From: Acidimicrobiales bacterium
GTDB taxonomy: Bacteria; Actinomycetota; Acidimicrobiia; Acidimicrobiales; SZUA-35
Direction of reading: 5' to 3'
Length of the DNA stretch: 64,000 nucleotides
NCBI GenBank assembly: GCA_041394265.1
Contig: JAWKIO010000005.1
Coordinates: 4,464,001 to 4,528,000 of the forward strand
Both the position numbers and the translations under genes were made by a program. The stretch's first letter is position 1. Every line of letters starts with the position of its first letter. The notes under the pieces were generated by a model. It was not told where the DNA came from. It was given only the letters and a program-made list of their open reading frames with translations, and searched no databases. Positions 24,617 through 32,468 of the stretch are shown here, piece by piece.

Positions 24617-25096
24617 ATGTCGGACCCCGCAACGGACCCAGCATCCACGACCAACCCTGCACCGGAACCGACCGCAGACCAGGTGCGAGTCACGCTCTAC
24701 GAGGCCGTCGGTGGCTTGCCGTACTTCGAGACCGTCGTCGACGGGTTCTTCGATCGGGTCGAGGGCGATCCGGTGGTGCGCAAGCTCTATCCCGACGACC
24801 TCGCCGAGTCCCGCCGTCGCACGGCGCTGTTCCTGGCCCAGTTCTGGGGCGGGCCAACGACCTACTCCGACGAGCGAGGTCATCCTCGGTTGCGGGCTCG
24901 GCACCTGCCGTTCGTGATCGGTCAGGCCGAGCGCGACGGCTGGGTGCGGCACATGATGGCCTCGATCGACGCCACCGAACTCCCCCCATCGATCTTCGAA
25001 GCGGTGCGCCCGATGCTCGAGAACTACATCGAGACGGCCGCCACCGCCATGATCAACCACAGCGACGACGCCCCGCATCCTCACGTCGGCGCATGA
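24617..25096 (+). CDS. Group II truncated haemoglobin
   Basis: This 159-residue protein resembles GlbO. After a ~30-residue disordered N-terminus come YEAVGGLPYFETVVDGFFDRV, the proximal-His segment RLRARHLPFVI, and the Trp of the G helix in ERDGWVRHMM, all group II marks. Such globins bind O2 or NO and are linked to redox or NO handling. It is divergent from sigR across a 176-bp gap. The ATG is set by the domain and the leaderless -10 box. Confidence 0.9.
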   Translation: MSDPATDPASTTNPAPEPTADQVRVTLYEAVGGLPYFETVVDGFFDRVEGDPVVRKLYPDDLAESRRRTALFLAQFWGGPTTYSDERGHPRLRARHLPFVIGQAERDGWVRHMMASIDATELPPSIFEAVRPMLENYIETAATAMINHSDDAPHPHVGA

Positions 25097-25241
25097 GGTG
25101 TGTCATTTGACCTGGGGTTTCTCCGGCTCGTTGAACAGGGAAAACGTCGATTCATGTCGAGGGGATGCTTGACTTTGTGATTCGTTGCGACTCTCCTGGC
25201 GGGGTTGCCCCGAATGGCGGGGTCAGGTAAGGAGTTCTTCC

Positions 25242-25517
25242 ATGAACAAGACCGACTTGGTCGATGCAGTCGCCGGTGACACCGGCGTGTCGAAGAAGGA
25301 CGTCGGCGCGGTGATCGATTCCATGTTCGCCAGCGTCTGCGATGCGGTGAGCAAGGGTGAGAAGGTGGCCATCCCCGGGATGCTCACGTTCGAACAGGTG
25401 GATCGCAAGGCCCGCACCGGTTTCAACCCCCAGACCAAGGAGCCGATCTCGATCCCCGCAGGCAAGGCCGTGAAGGTCTCCGCCGGCGCCAAGCTCAAGG
25501 CGGCAGGCAAGGCCTGA
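25242..25517 (+). CDS. hup: HU-family DNA-binding protein
   Basis: This 91-residue histone-like protein is close to canonical HU length. MNKTDLVDAVAGDTGVSKKDVGAVIDSMF is the dimer core. The DNA-binding arm is RTGFNPQTKEPISIPAGKAVKVSAGAKLK, with the conserved Pro in the arm tip region. A clear AAGGAG ribosome-binding site lies 8 nt before the ATG, unlike its leaderless neighbours. It lacks the long Lys/Ala tail found in many actinobacterial HU proteins. It should compact and bend DNA genome-wide. Confidence 0.94.
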   Translation: MNKTDLVDAVAGDTGVSKKDVGAVIDSMFASVCDAVSKGEKVAIPGMLTFEQVDRKARTGFNPQTKEPISIPAGKAVKVSAGAKLKAAGKA

Positions 25518-25653
25518 TCGTCGCCGAAACGAGGTGTGTTTCGGCAACCGAGTGGCCCCACCAAGGGCGCACGGCGGTCTGCCCTCTCACCACCGCCGAT
25601 GCCCGGGCTCGGAGAGGGGCCCGGGCATCGCTCGTTTTGCGAGAAGGGGCGCA

Positions 25654-25740
25654 TGCCTCCGGCGCGGGCAGCGTTGGGTGCCTTCGGCACGGGCAGTGTT
25701 GGCTGCCTCCGGCAGCGGTCGGGTTGGGTGCCTCCGGCAC
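25654..25740. repeat. 25-bp tandem repeat (4 hairpin units) upstream of bcp
   Basis: TGCCTYCGGCA cores begin at 25654, 25679, 25704 and 25729, an exact 25-bp period. Spacers share CGGGCAGYGTTGG-like sequence and each core folds as TGCC/GGCA. It occupies the 247-bp gap between hup and bcp; no gene is visible in this gap. Confidence 0.85.
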
Positions 25741-25752
25741 CGTGGATTTGAG

Positions 25753-25758
25753 TACGGT
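25753..25758 (+). promoter_or_regulatory. -10 box TACGGT, leaderless promoter of bcp
   Basis: TACGGT is followed by 6 nt and the ATG at 25765. It comes right after the 25-bp repeat array. Confidence 0.4.
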
Positions 25759-25764
25759 GACTCG

Positions 25765-26238
25765 ATGACCACACCGAGCCTCCCGGCGGTCGGTTCGCCC
25801 GCACCGACCTTCACCGCCCTCGACCAACACGGCAACGAGCGATCGCTCGACGACTTCGCCGGACGACCGGTGCTGCTGTACTTCTACCCGAAGGCAATGA
25901 CCCCGGGGTGCACCACACAGTCGTGCCTGATGCGAGATGTCGCCGGCGACATCGGTGATGCGGTCATCATCGGCGTCAGTCCCGATACACCCGAACGCCA
26001 GAAGAAGTTCGACGACAAGCACGAACTCGGCTTCACCCTGCTGTCGGATCCTGATCACGAGATCGCCGAGGCCTACGGGATCTGGGCCGAGAAGAAGCTC
26101 TACGGCAAGGTCTACATGGGGGTCGTCCGCTCGGCGTTCCTCATCGGGCCAGACGGCACGCTCGCTGCTGTCTTCGGAAAGATCTCGCCCAAGGACACCC
26201 CGATCAAACTGCTCGCCGCATTGGAGGCACTGGCATGA
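25765..26238 (+). CDS. bcp: Thioredoxin-dependent thiol peroxidase (Bcp type)
   Basis: This 157-residue atypical 2-Cys peroxiredoxin reduces hydroperoxides. The active-site loop is YFYPKAMTPGCTTQSC, with peroxidatic and resolving Cys spaced C-x4-C as in E. coli Bcp. GVSPDTPERQKKF and GVVRSAFLIGPDG are later family marks. It overlaps fabZ by 4 nt (ATGA), so the two are co-expressed. The stress role fits the nearby thiol-stress sigma factor, but no SigR box is seen here. Confidence 0.94.
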   Translation: MTTPSLPAVGSPAPTFTALDQHGNERSLDDFAGRPVLLYFYPKAMTPGCTTQSCLMRDVAGDIGDAVIIGVSPDTPERQKKFDDKHELGFTLLSDPDHEIAEAYGIWAEKKLYGKVYMGVVRSAFLIGPDGTLAAVFGKISPKDTPIKLLAALEALA

Positions 26239-26687
26239 CCGAGCGCGAGACCGATACCGTCGGCGAACTGCCGACCCCGGCATCACTACTTCCTCATCGG
26301 GCGCCGTTCCTGCTCGTCGACCAGCTCATCGAGCTCGAGCCCGGGGTTCGAGCGGTGGGCACCTGGCAGCTCACGGGCGAGGAGTACTTCTTCCCCGGGC
26401 ACTTCCCCGGACGCCCGACGCTACCTGGCGTGTTGATGATCGAGTCGTTGGCCCAGGTCGGTGCCTGCCTCGCGCTCGCCGAGCCGCGTTTCGCCGGCAA
26501 GATCCCGCTGTTCGGCGGCGTCGACAAGGTCAAGTTCCGCCGCCAGGTGGTGCCCGGCGAGCAGCTGACGCTCGAGGTCGAGTTCCTCCGCCTCGGCAGT
26601 CGCGGGGGACGCGCGGCCGGGGTCGCCAAGGTCGGCGACGAGGTCGCGTGCCAGGCCGAGCTCATGTTGGTCGTGGTCGACGCCTGA
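26235..26687 (+). CDS. fabZ: 3-hydroxyacyl-ACP dehydratase, FabZ-like
   Basis: This 150-residue hotdog protein would dehydrate 3-hydroxyacyl-ACP in fatty-acid elongation. The N-terminal LLPHRAPFLLVDQ, the active His in PGHFPGRPTLPGVLMIE, and later LFGGVDKVKFRRQVVPGE are FabZ landmarks. It overlaps bcp by 4 nt and converges with fabF 30 nt away. The opposite-strand fab operon lies next door, giving a local type II fatty-acid cluster. Its last codons form one arm of a perfect terminator hairpin. Confidence 0.9.
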   Translation: MTERETDTVGELPTPASLLPHRAPFLLVDQLIELEPGVRAVGTWQLTGEEYFFPGHFPGRPTLPGVLMIESLAQVGACLALAEPRFAGKIPLFGGVDKVKFRRQVVPGEQLTLEVEFLRLGSRGGRAAGVAKVGDEVACQAELMLVVVDA

Positions 26688-26706
26688 CTCCTCAGGCGTC
26701 GACCAC
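26673..26706. terminator. 15-bp perfect hairpin spanning the fabZ stop codon
   Basis: Bases 26673-26687 (including the fabZ TGA) pair perfectly with 26692-26706 around a 4-nt loop. It lies between convergent fabZ and fabF. No U-tract follows on either strand. Confidence 0.7.
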
Positions 26707-26717
26707 CGACGTTCGAT

Positions 26718-27896
26718 TCAGCTGGCCGGTGCCAGGATGATCGTGCCGTTGTGGCCGCCGAAGCCGAAGCTGTTCGACATCGCAGCCGAGGGGGTCCACG
26801 CCTTGCCGTCGCCCCGAGCGACATCGAGATCGGGGAGTTCGGGGTCGTAGTTGACCAGGCCTGCCGTGGGGGGCACGAGCGAGTGCTGCATCGCCAGGAT
26901 CACGGCGGCGGCTTCGATCGCTCCTGCGGCCCCGAGCGCGTGGCCGGTCACACCCTTCGTGGAGGTCACGATCGGATCGTGCCCGCTGAAGACCTTGGCG
27001 ACGGCGTGCGCCTCGGCGGCATCGTTGAGCGGCGTGGACGTACCATGCATGTTGATGTGGCCGATGTCGGCCGGGCTGAGCCCGGCGTCGGCCAGCGCCA
27101 CTTCCATGCAGCGGATGGCACCGACACCACCGGGGGCGGGAGCCGTGATGTGGTGGGCGTCGGCGGTGCTGGCCGAACCCATCGCCTCGGCGAGGATCGT
27201 GGCCCCGCGGCCGACGGCCAGGTCCCAATCCTCGAGCACCAGCACGCCGGCGCCCTCGGAGATGACGAAACCGTCACGGTCGGCGTCGAACGGCATCGAC
27301 TTGCCGCTCGAGCTGAGCGCAGTCATGTTGCCGAAACCGGCAACGGCCGTTGGGGTGATGGGCGCCTCGGCGCCACCGGCGATCACCACGTCGGCACGGC
27401 CGCCGCGGATCATGTTGATGGCATTGCCGATCGAGTGGGTGCCGGCGGCACAGGCGGTGACCGTGGCCTCGCACGGCCCCTGGAAACCGTGACGCATCGA
27501 CACCGAGGCGGCGGCGGCGTTCGGCATCATCATCGGTACGAGGAACGGCGAGACTCGCCGGTCGCCCTTCACATGGCGGGTGACGATCTGTTCCTCATTG
27601 GTGATGATGCCGCCGATGCCGGTACCGATGAGGACGCCGATGCGCCCGTGATCGATCCCGAACTCACCGGCCTGTTCGAGCGCCTCGGCGGTTGCCGCCA
27701 ACGCGAACTGGGAGAAGCGATCGGAGCGCCGGGCGTCCTTGGGGTTGTCGAAATAGGGGAGCGGGTCCCAGTCCTCGACGCGACGTTGGGCGCCGTCAGC
27801 CGGTGTGGTGAACAGCCCCGACCAGAACGCTTGCTTGCCGATGCCGCAGGTGGCGACCACCCCGACGCCGGTGACGGCGACCCTTCGACGCTCCAT
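26718..27896 (-). CDS. fabF: 3-oxoacyl-ACP synthase II (KAS II)
   Basis: This 392-residue condensing enzyme elongates acyl-ACP with malonyl-ACP. The catalytic Cys is in TACAAGTHSIGNA, and the two His are in INMHGTSTPLND and TKGVTGHALGAAG, the Cys-His-His triad of KAS I/II. SFGFGGHNG ends the protein as in the family. The ATG at 27896 shares one base with the acpP stop. It is the last gene of the minus-strand fab operon. Confidence 0.95.
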   Translation of the reverse strand: MERRRVAVTGVGVVATCGIGKQAFWSGLFTTPADGAQRRVEDWDPLPYFDNPKDARRSDRFSQFALAATAEALEQAGEFGIDHGRIGVLIGTGIGGIITNEEQIVTRHVKGDRRVSPFLVPMMMPNAAAASVSMRHGFQGPCEATVTACAAGTHSIGNAINMIRGGRADVVIAGGAEAPITPTAVAGFGNMTALSSSGKSMPFDADRDGFVISEGAGVLVLEDWDLAVGRGATILAEAMGSASTADAHHITAPAPGGVGAIRCMEVALADAGLSPADIGHINMHGTSTPLNDAAEAHAVAKVFSGHDPIVTSTKGVTGHALGAAGAIEAAAVILAMQHSLVPPTAGLVNYDPELPDLDVARGDGKAWTPSAAMSNSFGFGGHNGTIILAPAS

Positions 27897-28135
27897 CAGA
27901 GCTTGCCGACGACCAGGTCGTAGGCAGCCTGGACGGTTTCCACGCCCTCGAGTTCTTCTTCGTCGACCGACACGTCGAACTCTTCTTCCAGCGCCATCAC
28001 CAGCTCGACGAGGTCGAGGCTGTCGGCGTCGAGATCTTCGGCGAACCGAGCTTCCTTGGTCACCGCCGAGGCGTCGACCGAGAGCACCTCGACGGCGCAC
28101 TTCTGGAATCGTTCGAAGTTCTTCTCGTCACTCAC
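27896..28135 (-). CDS. acpP: Acyl carrier protein
   Basis: This 79-residue acidic protein carries the phosphopantetheine Ser in DLDADSLDLVELVMALEEEF, the universal ACP motif. Its acidic helix II interacts with the Fab enzymes. The GTG start is supported by an AGGAGG ribosome-binding site about 8 nt upstream; an in-frame ATG at 28159 would add eight residues without a comparable site. It overlaps fabF by one base. Confidence 0.93.
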   Translation of the reverse strand: MSDEKNFERFQKCAVEVLSVDASAVTKEARFAEDLDADSLDLVELVMALEEEFDVSVDEEELEGVETVQAAYDLVVGKL

Positions 28136-28326
28136 TTGGGTTCCTCCTGAACCTTTCACATCGCCCGGCCTGCCGGCCGAGCGCTCATACGCTATTCGAT
28201 TCGAGCGAACGTTGGTCCGCTCCTTGCTGTGACCCGCATTGTTGCAGGTCAGACGGATCCCGCCGTCGATGTGCGGCGATCCGTCCGAAGGGTGTCGTCT
28301 CCGACGTCGTCGTGGTCGATGCCGTC

Positions 28327-29064
28327 TCAGCCGCCCATACCGAGTCCGCCGTCGACGGGAATGGTGGCGCCGGTGATGTAGCCGGCTCCCGGCGAGGCGA
28401 GGAACGACACTGCGGCGGCGATGTCGCTCGGCTGGCCGACTCGCTGCAGCGGCACGGCGTCGACCATGGCGCTGCGAGCGGCGTCGCCGAGCGCGGCGAG
28501 CATGTCGGTCTCGATGGGTCCGGGGGCGACGATGTTGACCGTGATGTTGCGGGAGGCGAACTCGCGGGCGAGCGAGCGACCGAGACCGGCGAGGCCGGCC
28601 TTGGACGCCGCGTAGTTGGCTTGCCCGGTCTGGCCGAGCGTGCCGACGACCGACGACATCAGAATGATGCGGCCGAAGCGGGCCTTCATCATTCCCTTGA
28701 CCGCTCGCTTGGAGACCCGGAAGGCACCGGTCAGGTTCGCGTCGATCACATCGACGAAGTCGTCCTCCTTCATCCGCAACACGAGGGTGTCGCGGGTGAT
28801 GCCCGCGTTGGCGACGAGGACGGCGACCGTGTCGCCGAAGTGCGCCTCGATGGCGGCGAATGCCGCATCGACCGACTCGGGGTCGGTGACGTCACAGGTC
28901 ACCCAGAAGAGGCGCTCATCGAGGTCGTCGGGTTTCGATCGGGAGCCGACCGCCACGCGGTAGCCGTCGTCGGCCAGCTGTTGGGCGCAGGCGAGGCCGA
29001 TGCCGCGGGTACCTCCGGTGACGAAGGCGACGCGCTGGGGTTCGGCGGGGGAGGAGTCGGTCAT
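28327..29064 (-). CDS. fabG: 3-oxoacyl-ACP reductase
   Basis: This 245-residue short-chain dehydrogenase reduces 3-ketoacyl-ACP with NADPH. VTGGTRGIGLA is the cofactor Rossmann motif; VANAGITRDTL, the Ser in ILMSSVVGTLGQ, and YAASKAGLAGLGR give the Asn-Ser-Tyr-Lys tetrad. The end GYITGATIPVDGGLGMGG is typical. It overlaps fabH by 4 nt (ATGA). A 190-bp gap with no visible gene separates it from acpP and may hold a second promoter. Confidence 0.94.
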   Translation of the reverse strand: MTDSSPAEPQRVAFVTGGTRGIGLACAQQLADDGYRVAVGSRSKPDDLDERLFWVTCDVTDPESVDAAFAAIEAHFGDTVAVLVANAGITRDTLVLRMKEDDFVDVIDANLTGAFRVSKRAVKGMMKARFGRIILMSSVVGTLGQTGQANYAASKAGLAGLGRSLAREFASRNITVNIVAPGPIETDMLAALGDAARSAMVDAVPLQRVGQPSDIAAAVSFLASPGAGYITGATIPVDGGLGMGG

Positions 29065-30095
29065 GAGGCGGGTGCTGCTCCTGTGATCTTTGCGGTGTCG
29101 CCGGCGACGGGGACCTCGATGTGCTGCGTGGTCGCCGGATCGGAGGGGCCGTGCCAGCGAAGCACGTTGGCGCCCCAGGTCATGCCGGCCCCGAACCCGA
29201 GGAAGAGCACGATCTTGCCGTCGGTGATGCGACCATCGGCAACGGCCTCACCGAGAGCGAGGGGAATCGAGGCCGACGAGGTGTTGCCGGTGTGATCGAG
29301 CACGAGGCCGGTCTGGTCCATCGAGAAGCCGAGTCGTTTCCACGCCGCCTCGACGATGCGGACGTTGGCCTGGTGCGGGATCACGAAATCGACGTCGTCG
29401 ATGTCGAGCCCAGCCATGTCGAGCGCGGCGCGGGTGGATCGCTGCATCACGGTGACGGCCTGGCGGAAGACCTCCTTGCCGTCCATGCTCATCGTCTTGC
29501 CGTGCTCGGAGTACAGGATGTGGACGTGCTTGCCGTTCGATCCGAGATCCCAGCCGAGGAGCTCGCCGGAGGCCGAGGGGTTGCGCTGCAGGATGGCGGC
29601 GCCTGCGCCGTTGCCGAACAGGATGCCGGTGCCACGGTCGGTGTAGTCGGTGATCTGCTCCATTGCGTCGGCGCCGATCAGCAGCACGTTGTCGAGTCCC
29701 TGCAGCAGCATGCCGTTGGCGACGACCATGCCGTAGACCCAGCCGGAGCACACCGCCTGGACGTCGAACGCGCCGCATTCGAGTCCAAGGGCGTGGGCCA
29801 CCGCCGGCGCTGTCCCCGGCATGATGTAGTCGGGGGTGGTGGTGGCCAGGATGACCTGGCTGATCGTGGCCTGGTCGATGCCGGACTGCTCGATTGCGGC
29901 CCGAGCCGCGGCGATCGCGAGTTCGGACGTGGTGCTGCCGAGCCGCCGGGACCCGATGCCGGTGCGCTCCCGGATCCACTCGTCGGAGGTGTCCATCTGC
30001 TCGGACAGCTTGTCGTTGGTGACCACGTTCGCAGGAAGCGCGGTGCCGATGCCGGCGAAACGAAGGCCGGCAGAAGTGGGGGCGGAGGCGGTCAT
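29061..30095 (-). CDS. fabH: 3-oxoacyl-ACP synthase III (KAS III)
   Basis: This 344-residue enzyme starts fatty-acid chains by condensing acyl-CoA with malonyl-ACP. The Cys lies in FDVQAVCSGWVYGM, His in FVIPHQANVRIVE, and Asn in LDHTGNTSSASIPLAL, the KAS III triad. RTGIGSRRLG near the N-terminus is also typical. Branched or straight primer preference cannot be read. It overlaps fabD and fabG by 4 nt on either side. Confidence 0.94.
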   Translation of the reverse strand: MTASAPTSAGLRFAGIGTALPANVVTNDKLSEQMDTSDEWIRERTGIGSRRLGSTTSELAIAAARAAIEQSGIDQATISQVILATTTPDYIMPGTAPAVAHALGLECGAFDVQAVCSGWVYGMVVANGMLLQGLDNVLLIGADAMEQITDYTDRGTGILFGNGAGAAILQRNPSASGELLGWDLGSNGKHVHILYSEHGKTMSMDGKEVFRQAVTVMQRSTRAALDMAGLDIDDVDFVIPHQANVRIVEAAWKRLGFSMDQTGLVLDHTGNTSSASIPLALGEAVADGRITDGKIVLFLGFGAGMTWGANVLRWHGPSDPATTQHIEVPVAGDTAKITGAAPAS

Positions 30096-31276
30096 GCCGT
30101 GCGGAGCCAGCAGATGGGCTGTGATGTGGTGACCCGTTCACCCTCGACTGCGAGCACGCCCTGGAGTTGACCAGGGAACGGCGAGCGGACTTCGACCGCA
30201 CCGACGTGCCCGACGAGCGCACCGGCGTCGACGACGACGCCGGCACTCAGATCGGCAACCGGTGTGAACACGCCCGTGGCCGGGCTCACGACCAAACGCT
30301 CGATGGCGTAGAGGACCTCGCCTTCGTGGACCGCTCCGGTTTCCTTGGCTCGCGACAACGAATCGAGCAGTTCGTCGACGCCGGCCGGTGTGCTGATGGA
30401 GATGGTCGTTGCCTCGGCGACGGTGCGCTTCGCCATGCCGGTGAGCACGGTGCCAGGACCGAGTTCGAGGAACCCGGTGACGCCGGCCTCGGCAAGGTTG
30501 GCGAGGGTCTGCCGCCACCGCACCGGCGATGTGAGCTGCGCCCCCATGAGGCGGGGCCAGTCGGCGGCGTCGAGGTGGGGGAGGGCGTCGACGTTGGCGT
30601 AGACGGGCCGGTTGGGTGCCCGGAAGTCGGTGTCGGCGATCGCCTTGCGGAGACGGTCGCGAGCGGGCGACATGAAGGGGGTGTGGAAGGCGCCGCCGAC
30701 CTTGATCGGCATGGCTCGCTTGGCCCCGAGCGACTTGGCTTCGGCGCCTGCGGCTTCGAGTGCGGACGGCTCGCCGGCGATCACGACCTGGCCGGGTGCG
30801 TTGTAGTTCGCCACCCAGACGTCGCCGTCGACCCGACTGCAGGCCATCTCGACGAGGTCGTCGTCGAGGCCCAAGATCGCGTACATGGTGCCCTCGTGGC
30901 CGTCGGCTGCGGCCTGCATGGCATTGCCGCGCTCGGTGACGAGTCGGACGCCATCGTCGAAGCTGATCACGCCGGCGGCGGTGAGGGCGGAGTACTCACC
31001 CAGGCTGTGGCCGGCGTGGAAGGCGGCCTCGACGCCGGTTCGCTCGACGGCGTCGAGGACGACCATGCTCATCACGAACGTGGTCAGCTGCGAGTTGCGG
31101 GTTTCGACCAGTTCGTCGGCATCGGCGTCGAGCAGGAGCCGTTCGACATCGCGACCCGACACCTCGCTTGCCTCGGCGACCAGTTCCCAGGAGGGGTGGT
31201 CTTGCCAGGGGGCGCCCATGCCGGGCTTCTGTGAACCCTGACCGGGGAAGGTGAAAGCGATCATGATCGAACTCAT
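30092..31276 (-). CDS. fabD: Malonyl-CoA:ACP transacylase fused to a biotinyl/lipoyl-like domain
   Basis: The 394-residue protein starts with a complete FabD (~310 residues): FTFPGQGSQKPGMG, the nucleophile GHSLGEYSAL, the conserved Arg in RLVTERGNAMQ, and the His in GGAFHTPFM. After a short helix comes a ~75-residue C-terminal domain (LVVSPATGVFTPVADL, then GALVGHVGAVEVRSPF and GERVTTSQPICWL). It looks like a biotinyl/lipoyl-type beta-barrel but lacks the usual MKM-type Lys. FabD normally ends at about 310, so this tail is unusual. It leads the minus-strand fab operon. ATG 31276 is preferred; 31264 is the alternative. Confidence 0.85.
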   Translation of the reverse strand: MSSIMIAFTFPGQGSQKPGMGAPWQDHPSWELVAEASEVSGRDVERLLLDADADELVETRNSQLTTFVMSMVVLDAVERTGVEAAFHAGHSLGEYSALTAAGVISFDDGVRLVTERGNAMQAAADGHEGTMYAILGLDDDLVEMACSRVDGDVWVANYNAPGQVVIAGEPSALEAAGAEAKSLGAKRAMPIKVGGAFHTPFMSPARDRLRKAIADTDFRAPNRPVYANVDALPHLDAADWPRLMGAQLTSPVRWRQTLANLAEAGVTGFLELGPGTVLTGMAKRTVAEATTISISTPAGVDELLDSLSRAKETGAVHEGEVLYAIERLVVSPATGVFTPVADLSAGVVVDAGALVGHVGAVEVRSPFPGQLQGVLAVEGERVTTSQPICWLRTA

Positions 31277-31487
31277 TGGTGGTTTGGACTCGCCTTCCAC
31301 GGTGGGGGTTTCAAATTTCTGGTGCGATCGACACGGGTCGTGACAGGTTCGTCGCAACCGATGATGGTAGGCGCGTGATCGGCCGGGGCGCGGTTACTGG
31401 CCGGTAGCGCCGGCGTGGGGTGATCGGAGGTCGTTCAGGGCAGAGGTAGTTCTGAGCGGAGGCAGTACGATTGCCGGTCCCTACCCA

Positions 31488-31570
<83 letters not shown>

Positions 31571-31592
31571 CAGACATGAGTCGGGCACACAC

Positions 31593-31883
31593 ATGAGTAG
31601 AGCATCGATCGAACGGCAACTGATCAACGGCGCCGCCGAGATCCGTTCGGCTCGCGAAGAGCTGCGCATCCTCGACGAACAGCTCGCCCATTTCGCCGAT
31701 TCGGCCGACGACGCCCGTCTCCGGGCCCTCGTGTCGGAGACGCCGCTCGCTTCTCGGGAACACCGCGATGCAGCCCGCACCGTGTCGGCGCTCAACAAAG
31801 ACCGCTCGGTCTGGGTCGAACGAATCGCCAAGCTCGAACGCCGCCAGGACGAGCTGCTCGACAAGATGCTGGAAGCCAAGTGA
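31593..31883 (+). CDS. Small coiled-coil protein upstream of the ANTAR regulator
   Basis: This 96-residue helical protein (MSRASIERQLINGAAEIR...) has long heptad stretches (EELRILDEQLAHF, WVERIAKLERRQDELLDKML) and no membrane or catalytic motif. It begins 22 nt after the tRNA-Leu, and its stop overlaps the next gene's GTG by 4 nt, suggesting a coupled partner. I do not recognise the family. A coiled-coil partner or stabiliser of the ANTAR protein is a guess from context only. Confidence 0.6.
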   Translation: MSRASIERQLINGAAEIRSAREELRILDEQLAHFADSADDARLRALVSETPLASREHRDAARTVSALNKDRSVWVERIAKLERRQDELLDKMLEAK

Positions 31884-32458
31884 AGGCGGTGCGCCTCGTG
31901 CTCGCCGAGGACGAGGCGATCATCCGCCTCGACCTGGCAGAGACCCTGGTCGAGGAGGGCTACGAGGTCGTCGGTGAGGCCGCCGATGGCGACGAGGCGG
32001 TGCGTCTGGTCCGCGAGCTGCAGCCCGATGTTGCCATCCTCGACATCAAGATGCCGGGGCGCGATGGCCTGTCGGCTGCCAAGCAGATCATCGAGGAGCG
32101 GCTGGCGGCCGTGGTCATCCTCACGGCGTTCTCCCAGCGGGAACTGATCGAGCAGGCCCGCGACGCCGGAGCGTTGGCCTACCTGGTGAAGCCGTACCAT
32201 CGCAACGAGTTGGTGCCGGCCATCGAGTTGGCGCTTGCCCGCTTCACCGAACTGGTCGCGCTGTCGAAGCAGACCGATCACCTCACCCAACAGCTCGAGA
32301 ACCGCAAGATCATCGATCGGGCCAAGGGCATGTTGATGGACGAACACGGCATGAGCGAGCACGACGCGTTCCTGTTCGTGCAGCGATCGGCCATGACCTC
32401 GCGCTCCACCATGGCGGCGGTCGCCGCAGGCATCCTCGCCGGAGAGATTTCGCCCTAG
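31880..32458 (+). CDS. pdtaR: ANTAR-domain response regulator, PdtaR-like
   Basis: This 192-residue protein has a receiver domain (AEDEAIIRLDLAE, phospho-acceptor in VAILDIKMPGRDG, Lys in YLVKPYHR) and a C-terminal ANTAR helix bundle (RKIIDRAKGMLMDEHG, then ALFVQRSAM-type sequence). ANTAR proteins bind tandem RNA hairpins and prevent transcription termination. In mycobacteria the homologue is paired with the kinase PdtaS, not seen here. The GTG start overlaps the small coiled-coil gene. It lies just upstream of polA, as I recall for M. tuberculosis Rv1626 near Rv1629. Confidence 0.92.
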   Translation: MKAVRLVLAEDEAIIRLDLAETLVEEGYEVVGEAADGDEAVRLVRELQPDVAILDIKMPGRDGLSAAKQIIEERLAAVVILTAFSQRELIEQARDAGALAYLVKPYHRNELVPAIELALARFTELVALSKQTDHLTQQLENRKIIDRAKGMLMDEHGMSEHDAFLFVQRSAMTSRSTMAAVAAGILAGEISP

Positions 32459-32461
32459 TCT
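32456..32461 (+). promoter_or_regulatory. -10 box TAGTCT, leaderless promoter of polA
   Basis: TAGTCT overlaps the pdtaR stop (TAG) and lies 7 nt before the polA ATG at 32469. Confidence 0.45.
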
Positions 32462-32468
32462 CGGGTGC

